Positions 18,001-24,586 of a stretch of DNA of 32,881 nt are shown here, one piece after another; the stretch's first letter is position 1; the number at the start of each line of letters is the position of its first letter. The stretch is from Lysobacterales bacterium 63-13. Lineage in GTDB: Bacteria > Pseudomonadota > Gammaproteobacteria > Xanthomonadales > Rhodanobacteraceae. Both the position numbers and the translations under genes were made by a program. The stretch is taken from positions 1 through 32,881 of the forward strand of contig MKWR01000001.1 in NCBI GenBank assembly GCA_001899855.1. The letters are read 5' to 3'. The notes under the pieces are model-generated. The model searched no databases, was not told the origin of the DNA, and worked only from the letters and a program-made list of their open reading frames with translations.

Positions 18001-18891
18001 GACCCGCAGCTTTTCGGGATGCTCCGGTACGGCAAGGCCATCGAATCGGTTCCCCCGGAAAGAGCCCGACGCCTGTTTTGCCTGCTGAACGAATTCGACA
18101 CTCAAGAGGCGCTGTTTCTACTGGTCGAACTGCTGGACTCGATTCCGTTCAACGGCTCCTCGCCCTTCACTTCGGACTTCGTATTTCGGATCGTTTCGGA
18201 GTCTGTCCCTGGCGAGAATGGCCGGGACGTGATGCGTGGCTACCATTGGAAGAATATCTGCTTAAAATTGATCAATTGGGACGTGAGTCGAGCACTCCCG
18301 TTTCTGGATGTCTTGCTCACCCAGATGGGGAAAACGTACGAGTTGAGCTACGACACTGATGCAAAGCCATTGGCGGATGAACTCGTCCGAGCCGATCCGC
18401 AAGGCGCGTGGACTCTTGTGAAGAAGCATTTCGAAGATACTCTTCCCAAATGGCGGAGTGACATTCTGAGCTGGCTCAAGGGTGGGCTGCATACCTTCAA
18501 TGAAGGCACCCCTAGAGGGGCGATTGCGGATCTTCCGCTTTCGGAAATTCTTACATGGATCGAACAGGAGCCCGAGCCCAGGGCTGTGATGATGGCTCAC
18601 GCCGCTCTTCGAACACTTGACGATGAATCAGGTGGGCAATTGACTCGGGAATTGCTGTACAGATACGGACAGTTCAAGGGTGTTCGAAATGGCATCAGCG
18701 CCACTTTTCACTCCGGAGGATGGAGCGGTCCTACGAGTGTTTACCTGAAGCGAAAGCGTGACAAATTTCGTCACTGGCTGGCGGCCGGCTTCGAGGTCGA
18801 AATCACGCAGTGGATCGAAAGTGAGATCGAGTACCTGGATCGACGCATCGAGCAAGAGGAAATCGACGAGGAGCGTTCCCGATTCGATTGA
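15100..18891 (+). CDS. STAND-type NTPase with N-terminal PD-(D/E)XK nuclease (Avs-like)
   Basis: A 1263-residue protein. Residues 45-130 look like an Mrr/Cap4-type nuclease: ADGGIDAEI with Asp61, then FQIKSG with Gln86 and Lys88. Next comes a P-loop: Walker A GEPGLGKT at 237-244 and Walker B VLVIDE at 288-293, with a STAND-like winged-helix region behind. The remaining ~750 residues are helical repeats without a clear signature and would be the sensor. The plan (nuclease, STAND ATPase, long sensor) is that of antiviral Avs proteins, which oligomerise on binding a phage protein and degrade DNA; this one is shorter than the best-known members. The start is uncertain: TTG at 15100, GTG at 15115 or ATG at 15184, none with a clear ribosome site. 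It stands alone, with its own likely terminator. Confidence 0.78.
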   Translation: MGCIRVNILWDVPITSIIALTPEHAVVVMRAILRAECGYAKIGPAALTISDRLTVADGGIDAEINSPPELIVPADCIFWSGLTGFQIKSGTAFKPWTKGAIRGELLDTKAKLHSEVDRLFRRQGRYTLFCTGHDLTPKQRSDSRDQIAAVLVDAGFEIDEEQVEVLGASQIAEFAECYPGVASLLMTDPIQEAWVLADWQRDVHMANAFEASPEQSHVIDRIRAGLAGESKHIRVLGEPGLGKTRIVLEAVKDPILAPSVLYIPHGSQFGQTKLFRQLLKSDRDKPLVLVIDELPESELADIWRHLKPRCGSLKIVSLDHARDETHDEDIERFAVPRLPDETIRKILASRVGESHELDRWVTICEGSPRVAQAVADNLRANPDDILKPPSTVPIWARFLHGYGSRDESSARQIDCVTQHIALFSRFGYESPVGYEAVYIAELIREVDPTIGWARFQEIIQNLRARRVLQGSRTLFFVPKALHIYLWKQFWRHYGRGFDFVQTFNAMPESLHAWFMGMFKFAGDAATAHVIDDILKTDGIFADRTTLTSDKGSQFLSTLAEANPAAVLKLLEATIGQWTDQELLDFTKNRQSLVWALEKIAVWPPLTVRAIHLLARLAVNECSDHSNNSTGTLMGLFRIGPEAAVTEASPQARLPAMLKLLRTPRDAERRLALRAMDSALDSRGMGMRMVGPEYQGLRERAKLWMPATYGDWWQAQFAYFQALVNETQDWPPVLRTEVCQTLLNAVEQQICTPPCTELAFQLLNVLVDDKAMLPEKVNGFFSNWQEYKNDGKHPEIAKRLRDLERHYTKQDLASRFRRYVIDVSWQEWDEDFRESAEKPKNRAKTLVTALAHRIARHPETLNQIRHLLAPASNAPALWHFGSQLASADTSRALLPVLVQVTLETKHQTCLLGYLSDVLICDLTLYLSTVRSLLDAETSAWLGVTIALYSAYDDELFERCLDALQKRWADPQLFGMLRYGKAIESVPPERARRLFCLLNEFDTQEALFLLVELLDSIPFNGSSPFTSDFVFRIVSESVPGENGRDVMRGYHWKNICLKLINWDVSRALPFLDVLLTQMGKTYELSYDTDAKPLADELVRADPQGAWTLVKKHFEDTLPKWRSDILSWLKGGLHTFNEGTPRGAIADLPLSEILTWIEQEPEPRAVMMAHAALRTLDDESGGQLTRELLYRYGQFKGVRNGISATFHSGGWSGPTSVYLKRKRDKFRHWLAAGFEVEITQWIESEIEYLDRRIEQEEIDEERSRFD

Positions 18892-18963
18892 CTCCAAGCT
18901 CCACATTCAAGACCATCCTGCCAAGGCATCCATTGCGCGTGGCTCACGAGTCAAGCGTCAATC

Positions 18964-18977
18964 GGGGTCATGACCCC
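18964..18977 (+). terminator. Possible intrinsic terminator after the STAND gene
   Basis: GGGGTCATGACCCC is a perfect 14-bp palindrome followed by TTTT, 73 bp downstream of the STAND stop codon. The hairpin would have a tight loop and the T-run is short, so efficiency is uncertain. Confidence 0.4.
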
Positions 18978-18996
18978 TTTTGAGCCAAGCCGAGAA

Positions 18997-19022
18997 GGTC
19001 TGCTTTGGGTCGGAAAGAGACC
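18997..19022. repeat. Hairpin repeat, degenerate copy 3
   Basis: GGTCTGCTTTGGGTCGGAAAG followed by AGACC resembles the hairpin repeats at 10836 and 14944 and can pair GGTCT with AGACC. It marks the right side of the STAND module. The match is weaker than between the first two copies. Confidence 0.3.
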
Positions 19023-19033
19023 TTCAGTCTGAC

Positions 19034-19107
19034 GGTCAACTGCTTGGCACCGCTGGTCAGCTCAGCCGCCGGATTTGGTCAGTTGTGATGGCAATGAGTG
19101 GTCAGTT
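19034..19107 (+). repeat. IS21-like end repeats (remnant), four units
   Basis: The core GGTCA(A/G) recurs at 19034, 19055, 19077 and 19100, i.e. every 21-23 bp; the last two units read GGTCAGTT. This is the multiple-repeat architecture of an IS21-type terminus. No transposase gene adjoins it. The stretch from about 18900 to 19308 contains nothing else I can support except the hairpin and terminator-like palindrome. Confidence 0.45.
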
Positions 19108-19308
19108 CGCTGGCAATACGCACTATTCGACCCGTCCGGCTTGCAATGGCGCGGGCTGGCTGTGCGAGGCGTGTAATTCAGACAGCGTGATAGCAACCAG
19201 AAACGCACACTCCACATGAGCTGCTCTCAAAGACCGACTGCAAATCTATCCAGAGCCGGATCGATTAAGCCAATATTTCGCGGCTCGCATACTGGCGCGC
19301 AAAAGTCG

Positions 19309-19521
19309 CTACGGCCAGCAAATAGCAGCTTCAGGATCTTTTTCTAACATTGAATAGAAACCGACCATACACATTTCGCCCGTCCATCGATCTAGCCTCA
19401 CGCTCTCGGGACTACTATCAGCAGTATCGGATATTGGCGACATTTCGTAACGATTGATCCAGCAATAGACTGCAATGGCCAGGATAGCTACAACCAGCCA
19501 AGCCAATGAACTGGATTTCAT
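19309..19521 (-). CDS. Small membrane protein
   Basis: A 70-residue protein with one predicted transmembrane helix near the N-terminus (LAWLVVAILAIAVYCWI, about residues 6-22) and a short polar C-terminus containing VRLDRWTGE. The frame runs open to 19623, but the ATG at 19521 has AGGAG eight bases upstream and gives a clean Lys-Ser-rich N-terminus before the helix, so it is preferred. I do not recognise a family. It lies alone on the minus strand. Confidence 0.55.
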   Translation of the reverse strand: MKSSSLAWLVVAILAIAVYCWINRYEMSPISDTADSSPESVRLDRWTGEMCMVGFYSMLEKDPEAAICWP

Positions 19522-19628
19522 ACGACGAGCTCCTGACTTCGTGGAAGAATATGTGAAGGATCTATTGTATCGATTGATCCGAAAGGTCACGATCAATACC
19601 GCTAGTGCGCGGTCCGCAGACATGCTCA

Positions 19629-19648
19629 GCGTAGGAAATTTCCTACAC
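19629..19648. promoter_or_regulatory. Second copy of the 20-bp palindrome
   Basis: GTAGGAAATTTCCTAC (19631-19646) is a perfect 16-bp palindrome. The 20-bp unit agrees with the element at 3125-3144 at 18 positions. It lies about 108 bp upstream of the minus-strand membrane-protein start and 145 bp upstream of the plus-strand gene at 19793, so it could serve either as an operator. Confidence 0.4.
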
Positions 19649-19792
19649 GACGACGCGACGTTCCCCCATATCGACCAGACGCGCGACCAGGCAATCTAGC
19701 TCTGCCCGCGATGTCCTTGGCGCTCACGTCCTTCTTGGTTGGGGGAATGTCCTTTAGCCGACGTCGCGGGCATCCTCATTCTGGAGAGTACT

Positions 19793-20050
19793 ATGCCATC
19801 GATTCGCGAAGTCAACGCCAACGCACACGCCGCCGTGCAATCCCTTCATGCCGACCGGGTAATCTGCCGTGACCTGATGCCGTTAGATCAGCCGATGACC
19901 GCAGAGCAGCAACGCCAGCGGGCGAGGTTGATCCATTCCGCCCTTCTCGCTAGGAAACGCATGCAATTGCTCAGGGATCGTGCTGAAGCGTTAGCTGGGG
20001 CGTTGACGCGATTTCAGATTAGGGAGGCGCAGATTGCGAAGCGGGCGTAG
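19793..20050 (+). CDS. Small protein of unknown function
   Basis: An 85-residue, strongly helical, Arg/Gln/Ala-rich protein (REVNANAHAAVQSLHAD ... AEQQRQRARLIHSALLARK) with no recognisable domain. The frame opens at 19739, but the ATG at 19793 is preceded by GGAGAG seven bases upstream and is preferred. Its 3' end overlaps the putAbiC-like gene tail to tail by 32 bp. Helical charged character would suit a small DNA- or protein-binding factor, but there is no direct evidence. Confidence 0.5.
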   Translation: MPSIREVNANAHAAVQSLHADRVICRDLMPLDQPMTAEQQRQRARLIHSALLARKRMQLLRDRAEALAGALTRFQIREAQIAKRA

Positions 20051-20789
20051 GCGAATCTGGGACAACTACCCTCAGAGATCCTGGATTGAGGGACGCAAAT
20101 GTGGCTTCGTTAACGTCAATCAGTTTGAGATATTTCATTAATCGAATTGCTCTTTCTACTCTGCGGCGATAGAAGTCTGTCAATTTTCGATCATTCGTTA
20201 CTCGATCATAGTCGTCGCAATACTCTGCCAACTCCAGAAGGACTGTCATTCCGTCGAAAAAGATGCCCAGAAGATCTGACCTATGGGTGGGAGAAATTCC
20301 GTTTTCCTGCCAAGTCATAGCGTAGGCGAAGCAGTTCTGTTCTGAAATGATATCCGCCAGTTTATGCTGGCCGAATATCGGATTATTGAACGTCTCGAAT
20401 GCAAACTTTCCGACGATTGTTCGACTCTCAACAAAGTCATTCCATGTGTTGTAAGCGCCTTCTATTCGGCGATGCAAATCTTTCAGGCGGGCATCAGTTT
20501 TCAGTTGTTTTAGTTGCTCCTCAAGCGCGATGCTCGTCTCTAGTGCCGCCTTTCGAGTTGCACGCAGTGTGAGAACCACAAGAATGACAGTTGCCAACCC
20601 AAGAATCGGATTTGCCACACCACCGAAGTAGTCACCAAATTCCCCCCAAGTGGGCGGCCCACCTGCAGGATAGTCGGCGAAGCTGTTGTAGTAGGTGCCG
20701 CCGATCGCGGCAATCAGGAGGAGTGCGATGGCGGCGATAAGCCAATCGGCCCAGCCACTCGATGAGTTAGAGTTTTTGGATGTCTGCAC
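20019..20789 (-). CDS. putAbiC-like phage abortive-infection membrane protein
   Basis: A 256-residue protein from the GTG at 20789 (GGAAAG upstream; the frame is open to an ATG at 20909, whose extra 40 residues look non-coding). It has two hydrophobic segments (about 14-32 and 59-76) enclosing the WGEFGDYFGGVANPILG signature, then a charged coiled coil and a soluble helical domain with RRIEGAYNTWNDF. The FGD-x-x-GG-x-x-NP motif between or within the helices is characteristic of the putative phage abortive infection family (putAbiC). Members are thought to act at the inner membrane and limit phage spread, by an unknown mechanism. Its position in a defence island supports this reading. Confidence 0.65.
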   Translation of the reverse strand: MQTSKNSNSSSGWADWLIAAIALLLIAAIGGTYYNSFADYPAGGPPTWGEFGDYFGGVANPILGLATVILVVLTLRATRKAALETSIALEEQLKQLKTDARLKDLHRRIEGAYNTWNDFVESRTIVGKFAFETFNNPIFGQHKLADIISEQNCFAYAMTWQENGISPTHRSDLLGIFFDGMTVLLELAEYCDDYDRVTNDRKLTDFYRRRVERAIRLMKYLKLIDVNEATFASLNPGSLRVVVPDSPTPASQSAPP

Positions 20790-21085
20790 TTTGTTCTTTC
20801 CGGTGTTTGTATTGGAAAAGGGTTTAATGACGATTAGGTTACATCGTGGGACACCTGAGGGACACTGACCCCACGAATAGCCAACAATAAGCAATGCCGC
20901 GCAACACATAAACCGCTGATATCATTAACTATCAACACCATCCAACAACCCCGAAGCCTGACTTAAAAGCCCTCGGCCGCAAGGCCATGCGGGTTCGACC
21001 CCGATCGGGTTCTACCCCGATTAGGCGGACACTTTTGAACCGCCCCGGGTATTGAGGAGGCTCCAGCTCTTGAGAGAATGGAGCC

Positions 21086-21600
21086 ATGAACAAGTCGAAG
21101 GTGTTTTCCCCGGAAGTGCGTGAGCGGGCCGTACGCATGGTGCAGAAAAAGAGTTTGGCGAGTATCCCTCGCTGTGGGCTGCGGTTGAATCGATTGCGTC
21201 GAAGATCGGCTGTGTGCCACAGATGTTGTTGACCTGGGTGCAGCGCCCTGAAGTTGACAGACCCTCGCGATGGCATGACCACCGCGGACAAACAGCGCGT
21301 CAAGGATCTGGAGCGCGAGAACAAAGAATTGCGTCGGGCCAATGAGAACCTAAAGCTGGCCAGCGCGTTTTTTGCCCAGCGGAGCTCGACCGCCGACTCA
21401 AGTCCTGAGGGACTTCATCGACACACATCGCGATACGTTCGGGGTCGAGCCGATCTGCAAAGTTCTGCAGATCGCCCCGTCGGGATATCGTCGTCATGTT
21501 GCCTGCCAGCGTGATCCTTCGCGTCGTTGCGCTCGTGTGCGTCGCGACGCCATGCTGGTGCCAGAGATCCGACGCGTCTGGCACGCCGACTTGCGTACAC
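21086..21600 (+). pseudogene. IS3-family transposase remnant (orfA plus start of orfB)
   Basis: Starting at ATG 21086 the sequence encodes the N-terminus of an IS3 orfA ([20 protein letters not shown]). It continues in other frames through [17 protein letters not shown], then [19 protein letters not shown] (coiled coil) and LASAFFAQ. At least three frameshifts are needed to read it through. An orfB start follows ([18 protein letters not shown], then [17 protein letters not shown]), ending abruptly after VWHADLR. The DDE domain is missing. A sequence GGCGGACACTTTTGAACC near 21023 may be the left terminal repeat. This element cannot move on its own. Confidence 0.8.
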
Positions 21601-21837
21601 CGGTACACAATGATCAGCGCACCGACGCAACATGATCAACTCGCCGACCAGATTGATCAGGCGAATTCGTAGGACCGCTTCCGGCCACTATGAGAAGTCC
21701 CCAGTTATGAGAAGTTCTGAGGTGGCGTAGACCGACGGGCCTTGTCAGCGCTTGCGATCCGAAGTTTGACGTCGCGCTGCGCTGGACATAATTTTGCTGG
21801 TCGGGCAGCACTGACGACTCCACTACTGGAGACCGTC

Positions 21838-21945
21838 ATGACCAAGATCCCTGCGTTGCACCCCACGATTCGCGCCTGGTTGCTTGAAGGCCCACTGGCT
21901 GCTCACGTTTCGGCGTATGTCGCGCGACTCAGTCGCGGCGACTGA
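21838..21945 (+). pseudogene. Tyrosine recombinase N-terminal fragment cut by IS3 insertion
   Basis: Thirty-five codons (MTKIPALHPTIRAWLLEGPL then AAHVSAYVARLSRGD) resemble the SAM-like N-terminus of recombinases from mobile recombinase operons. The reading frame runs straight into the left end of the IS3 element at 21943, where a TGA is created. Nothing continuing this protein is found beyond the right IS end, so the rest was lost. Upstream, ATGAGAAGTCC and ATGAGAAGTTC (about 21690-21720) form a direct repeat that may belong to the end of the same lost element. Confidence 0.55.
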
Positions 21946-21971
21946 CCTTGCCCCTGAAATTCGTATCCCTT
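21943..21971 (+). repeat. IS3 terminal inverted repeat, left
   Basis: TGACCTTGCCCCTG then AAATTCGTATCCCTT. It pairs with the right end at 23204-23232 at 24 of 29 positions. Confidence 0.85.
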
Positions 21972-21979
21972 AGGTGGTC

Positions 21980-22876
21980 TTATGCGCTGGCTTGTCGGGC
22001 TAGATTCGCCAGCCAGTTATCTTCGAATTGCAGAGGGCTGATGTAGGCCAGCGTCGAATGCAGTCGTGATCGGTTGTACCACAGTATCCACGCGACGATC
22101 TCGTCTTTGGCTTGGCGACGGGTCGAGAAGCGCTGTCCGTTCAATCGCTCCACCTTCAACGACCCGAAGAGCGACTCGCAGCAGGCGTTGTCCCAACAGT
22201 TCCCGCGACGGCTCATTGAAGCGCTGATGCCGTACTCGGTGAGCAGGTCGCGGAAGTCCTTGCTGGCGTATTGGCTTCCCCGGTCGCTGTGGAAGATCAG
22301 CCCAGTCTGCTTGCTTGGGTGGCGCTTGAACCACGCCATGCGCAGTGCATCGATGACAATGTCTCGCGTTATGTCCTTACGCAGGCTCCAGCCGATGACC
22401 TGGCGGCTGAACAGGTCGATCACCACGGCCAGAAACAGCCAGCCTTCGTCGGTAGCGATGTAGGTGATGTCGCCCGCCCAGACCGTGTCAGGCGCATTGA
22501 CGGTGAACTGCCGGGCGAGAAGGTTGGGGGCGATTGGCAGGTCGTGATTGCTGTCGGTGGTGACCTTGCATCGCTTCTTGCCTTTCGCTCGTATGCCGTG
22601 CCGTTGCATGAGCGTTTGCACCCGCTCCTTGCCCACGCGCAGACCTCTGGCCAGCAATTCCTTCCAGGTGCGCGGCCAACCGTAGCCGCCGTGAGACTCG
22701 GCGTGAATGGCTCTGATATGCACCAGCAACGCGTCGTCACTCAGATGCGGTCGCTGGGCCACGCTGGACCGACGAACGATGTGCGAATGGAAACCAGCGA
22801 CGCTGGCTCCCAATACCCGGCACTGCACCGAGATCGGCCATACACGCCGGAGGCGGTGCATAAAGGCGTACTTCAC
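21980..22876 (-). CDS. IS3-family transposase OrfB (DDE integrase domain)
   Basis: A 298-residue catalytic subunit with an HTH_21-like N-terminal part (IRAIHAESHGGYGWPRTWKE) and an rve integrase core. The DDE triad is visible as Asp in WAGDITYI, Asp in FHSDRGSQY and Glu in CCESLFGSLK. It begins with GTG at 22876, overlapping the orfA stop (GTGA). In this family OrfB is usually made as an OrfAB fusion by -1 frameshifting, but no A6G-type slippery run is present at the junction. A hairpin covers the junction instead, so translational coupling is also possible. All catalytic residues are present, so the element may be active. Confidence 0.92.
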   Translation of the reverse strand: MKYAFMHRLRRVWPISVQCRVLGASVAGFHSHIVRRSSVAQRPHLSDDALLVHIRAIHAESHGGYGWPRTWKELLARGLRVGKERVQTLMQRHGIRAKGKKRCKVTTDSNHDLPIAPNLLARQFTVNAPDTVWAGDITYIATDEGWLFLAVVIDLFSRQVIGWSLRKDITRDIVIDALRMAWFKRHPSKQTGLIFHSDRGSQYASKDFRDLLTEYGISASMSRRGNCWDNACCESLFGSLKVERLNGQRFSTRRQAKDEIVAWILWYNRSRLHSTLAYISPLQFEDNWLANLARQASA

Positions 22877-22900
22877 TTCGCTTCCTTTGCGAAGTACGCC
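22865..22900 (-). promoter_or_regulatory. Hairpin over the orfA/orfB junction of the IS3 element
   Basis: GGCGTACTTC (22865-22874) is perfectly complementary to GAAGTACGCC (22891-22900), giving a 10-bp stem with a 16-nt loop. An alternative inner stem ACTTCGC/GCGAAGT (22875-22881 with 22889-22895) would exclude it. The structure contains the orfA stop and the orfB GTG start and could set the OrfB level. Confidence 0.45.
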
Positions 22901-23169
22901 GTCGCTTTTCCCAAGATGTCACGCTCCATCTTCACCCGTGCCAACTCGGCTCGCAGCCGGCTGATCTCCATCTGCTCAGCGCTCACGACCGTCTTGTCCG
23001 CAGCTGTGAGCTTGCCCTCTCGGTGCGCCTTGACCCAGTTGAACAGCGTCTGGTCCACCAGAGCCAACATGCGTGCGGCCGCCGCGATGCTCTGGCCGCC
23101 TACGACAAGACGCACAGCCTCTTGCTTGAACTCGAGCGTGTACCGCGCTCTTGATGTTTTCGTTGTCAT
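22873..23169 (-). CDS. IS3-family transposase OrfA (HTH)
   Basis: A 98-residue DNA-binding subunit from the ATG at 23169 (MTTKTSRARYTLEFKQEAVR). The HTH pattern SIAAAARMLALVDQTLFNWVK is followed by a leucine-zipper-like coiled coil (EISRLRAELARVKMERDIL) typical of IS3 OrfA. It recognises the terminal repeats and multimerises with OrfB. The frame extends to 23205 inside the right repeat without a better start. Confidence 0.9.
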   Translation of the reverse strand: MTTKTSRARYTLEFKQEAVRLVVGGQSIAAAARMLALVDQTLFNWVKAHREGKLTAADKTVVSAEQMEISRLRAELARVKMERDILGKATAYFAKEAK

Positions 23170-23203
23170 TTTCGTTCTGCTTGCTTGGATTAAACCATCC
23201 AGC

Positions 23204-23232
23204 AAGGGATACGTTTTGCGGGGGCAACGTCA
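23204..23232 (-). repeat. IS3 terminal inverted repeat, right
   Basis: AAGGGATACGTTTTG then CGGGGGCAACGTCA is the inverse of the left end at 21943-21971 with five mismatches. Confidence 0.85.
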
Positions 23233-23282
23233 AACAGCCTCCACGAAATCCGGGGCCGTTCACTTTCGCTAAGAATACGTGT

Positions 23283-23507
23283 CTAGAGCGAGGCATCAGC
23301 TAGGAGTTGGGAGAGGGACATCTTCAGCCCCCCCGCCAAGCGGGCCAATGTCGAGAGGGTGACGTTTCGCTCGCCTCGCTCGATGGCGCTGTAGTAGGCC
23401 CTGTGCATGCCGATAGCGTCGGCAAAAGTATCCTGGCTGAAGCCAGATTCTTGGCGGTGCTCTCGCATTGCCGCTCCCAACTTAGTTTGTAGGGTCACTT
23501 TGTCCAT
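23283..23507 (-). CDS. XRE-family HTH transcriptional regulator
   Basis: A 74-residue protein consisting of one Cro/C1-type HTH domain: LGAAMREHRQESGFSQDTFA, then IGMHRAYYSAIERGERNVTL and LARLAGGLKMSLSQLL. Such single-domain repressors regulate mobile-element, toxin-antitoxin or restriction genes. It is transcribed divergently from the unknown gene at 23563, with 55 bp between the starts. A 15-bp palindrome lies 12 bp upstream of its ATG, suggesting autoregulation and control of the divergent partner. Confidence 0.88.
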   Translation of the reverse strand: MDKVTLQTKLGAAMREHRQESGFSQDTFADAIGMHRAYYSAIERGERNVTLSTLARLAGGLKMSLSQLLADASL

Positions 23508-23518
23508 GACGCGACCGT

Positions 23519-23533
23519 AAGTAGCTGCTACTT
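23519..23533. promoter_or_regulatory. Candidate XRE operator (15-bp palindrome)
   Basis: AAGTAGCTGCTACTT is a perfect palindrome around a central T, in the short intergenic region between the divergent XRE gene and the gene at 23563. The size and place fit a Cro/C1-type dimer site. Confidence 0.5.
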
Positions 23534-23562
23534 TTAGGTCTACGCCTTTATATATAGACTAC

Positions 23563-23955
23563 ATGTATGTATCACGCAGTGAGAGCGCTGTGTCTATTCG
23601 ACTAGTCGACGATGAACTGGATTTATCTTGGGAATTCGCAGTGAGCTGGGACGTTCGCCACGCTCTGCGAATTCAGCTACAGCGATGTTTGTGTCCTAGC
23701 GGCGTAGCGCGGTTTGAAGATCGATTCGTCTCCTCCCTTGGGGAGCTTCTGGACGAAGATTTACAGCTTCCCACAGCGAGTCAGGTTTCTTACGCGATGG
23801 CCATAAGCAAAGGACTCGGTATCGCACTTCCTGGAGAAGCTCTCCAGTTCAAAGGCTCTATGCACGAATTTCTTTCGAGAAATGCGCCAATCTTTAAGGC
23901 GCAAGGAGTCGAAATGAAATCACGAAAGCCTCTTCGCTCTCATGCTCGAAAGTGA
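23563..23955 (+). CDS. Protein of unknown function divergent from XRE regulator
   Basis: A 130-residue protein with no recognised domain. The first half is beta-rich and acidic (VSIRLVDDELDLSWEFAVSW); the second contains a helical region (ASQVSYAMAISKGLGIALP) and a basic C-terminus (MKSRKPLRSHARK). The start ATG at 23563 lies 55 bp from the divergent XRE gene and follows an AT-rich TATATATA stretch that could be its promoter. A partner in a small regulator/effector pair is possible but unproven. Confidence 0.5.
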   Translation: MYVSRSESAVSIRLVDDELDLSWEFAVSWDVRHALRIQLQRCLCPSGVARFEDRFVSSLGELLDEDLQLPTASQVSYAMAISKGLGIALPGEALQFKGSMHEFLSRNAPIFKAQGVEMKSRKPLRSHARK

Positions 23956-24586
23956 TTCGGAAAGGTCACACGAGGCGCACTTTCGTCGGAGCAACCAAAC
24001 GGACGCTAGATTCTAGGGAAGGCAGTCTTCGTCGACGAGCAACCTTTCGATAGCGTTGAAGCGCAATTGTGTGTGGACGGGACCTGAGAAATCTGTCAGC
24101 CGAAGAACAGATTAAAGACCAAAACACAATGCTATCGTTGCGCTTATGCTACGGTCGGACTTCTCGAAGTCTGATAGGTGAATCGAGCGAGACCCAACCA
24201 GTGCTTCCGTCAGCCAAAATCTCTAAGCCACTGGCTGAGGCAAATCCAGCAAGGTTTAGGGACAGCTTTACCGACTCGTTGCGGACTTGGGAGAGGTCGA
24301 GAACACACGTTCGATCCCGCCATGCGAAACGTACCAATGAGGAAGATGCAGCTGCGAAGAAATGACCCCAATTTCAACAGGGTCAAGGGTGAGAACGGGC
24401 GTTCCAGGCATATCGAGCATGAGTAGCACCGAATCCGGACGGCATACGTAGGATTTGTTCGGGGTTTGCAGACCAAACATACGCTAAGTCATTGATCTGC
24501 TGGCCATATGCAGCTAGAGCTTCTCCGCGACCCGCAAAAATTCGCGTCGTGACAAGATTTGCCCTGTAATGATGCATCACCGCTAA
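23956..24586. other. Gene-poor right end of the island
   Basis: A 631-bp segment without a convincing gene. Short frames on both strands show no domain. On the minus strand a frame ending at 24383 (AYGQQINDLAYVWSANPEQ ... AWNARSHP) faintly resembles the C-terminus of a transposase, but is in phase with a long antisense frame through comM and is too weak to call. The right boundary of the island falls at about 24586, where comM homology begins. Confidence 0.4.

Larger units (their letters stand above)
21943..23232 (-). mobile_element. Complete IS3-family insertion sequence (1290 bp)
   Basis: The element is bounded by 29-bp imperfect inverted repeats, starts with TGAC and ends with GTCA, and contains orfA and orfB on the minus strand. 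The usual 3-4-bp target duplication is not visible (GAC on the left, AAC on the right), so a deletion or recombination may have occurred at one flank. Both transposase genes appear intact. Confidence 0.85.

Noticed and set aside
20985-21025. tRNA-like 3' end (GGGTTCGACCCCGATC) as a possible attachment site
   Set aside because: No matching acceptor or anticodon arm upstream; the sequence is just a GC-rich repeat before the IS3 remnant.
24069-24365. 98-codon plus-strand frame
   Set aside because: No ribosome site, no domain, unusual composition, and competing frames on the other strand; treated as non-coding.
24579-24583. ACCGC next to the comM junction, as in AbaR target duplications
   Set aside because: Four bases separate it from where comM homology starts, and the matching copy cannot be seen, so it is probably chance.
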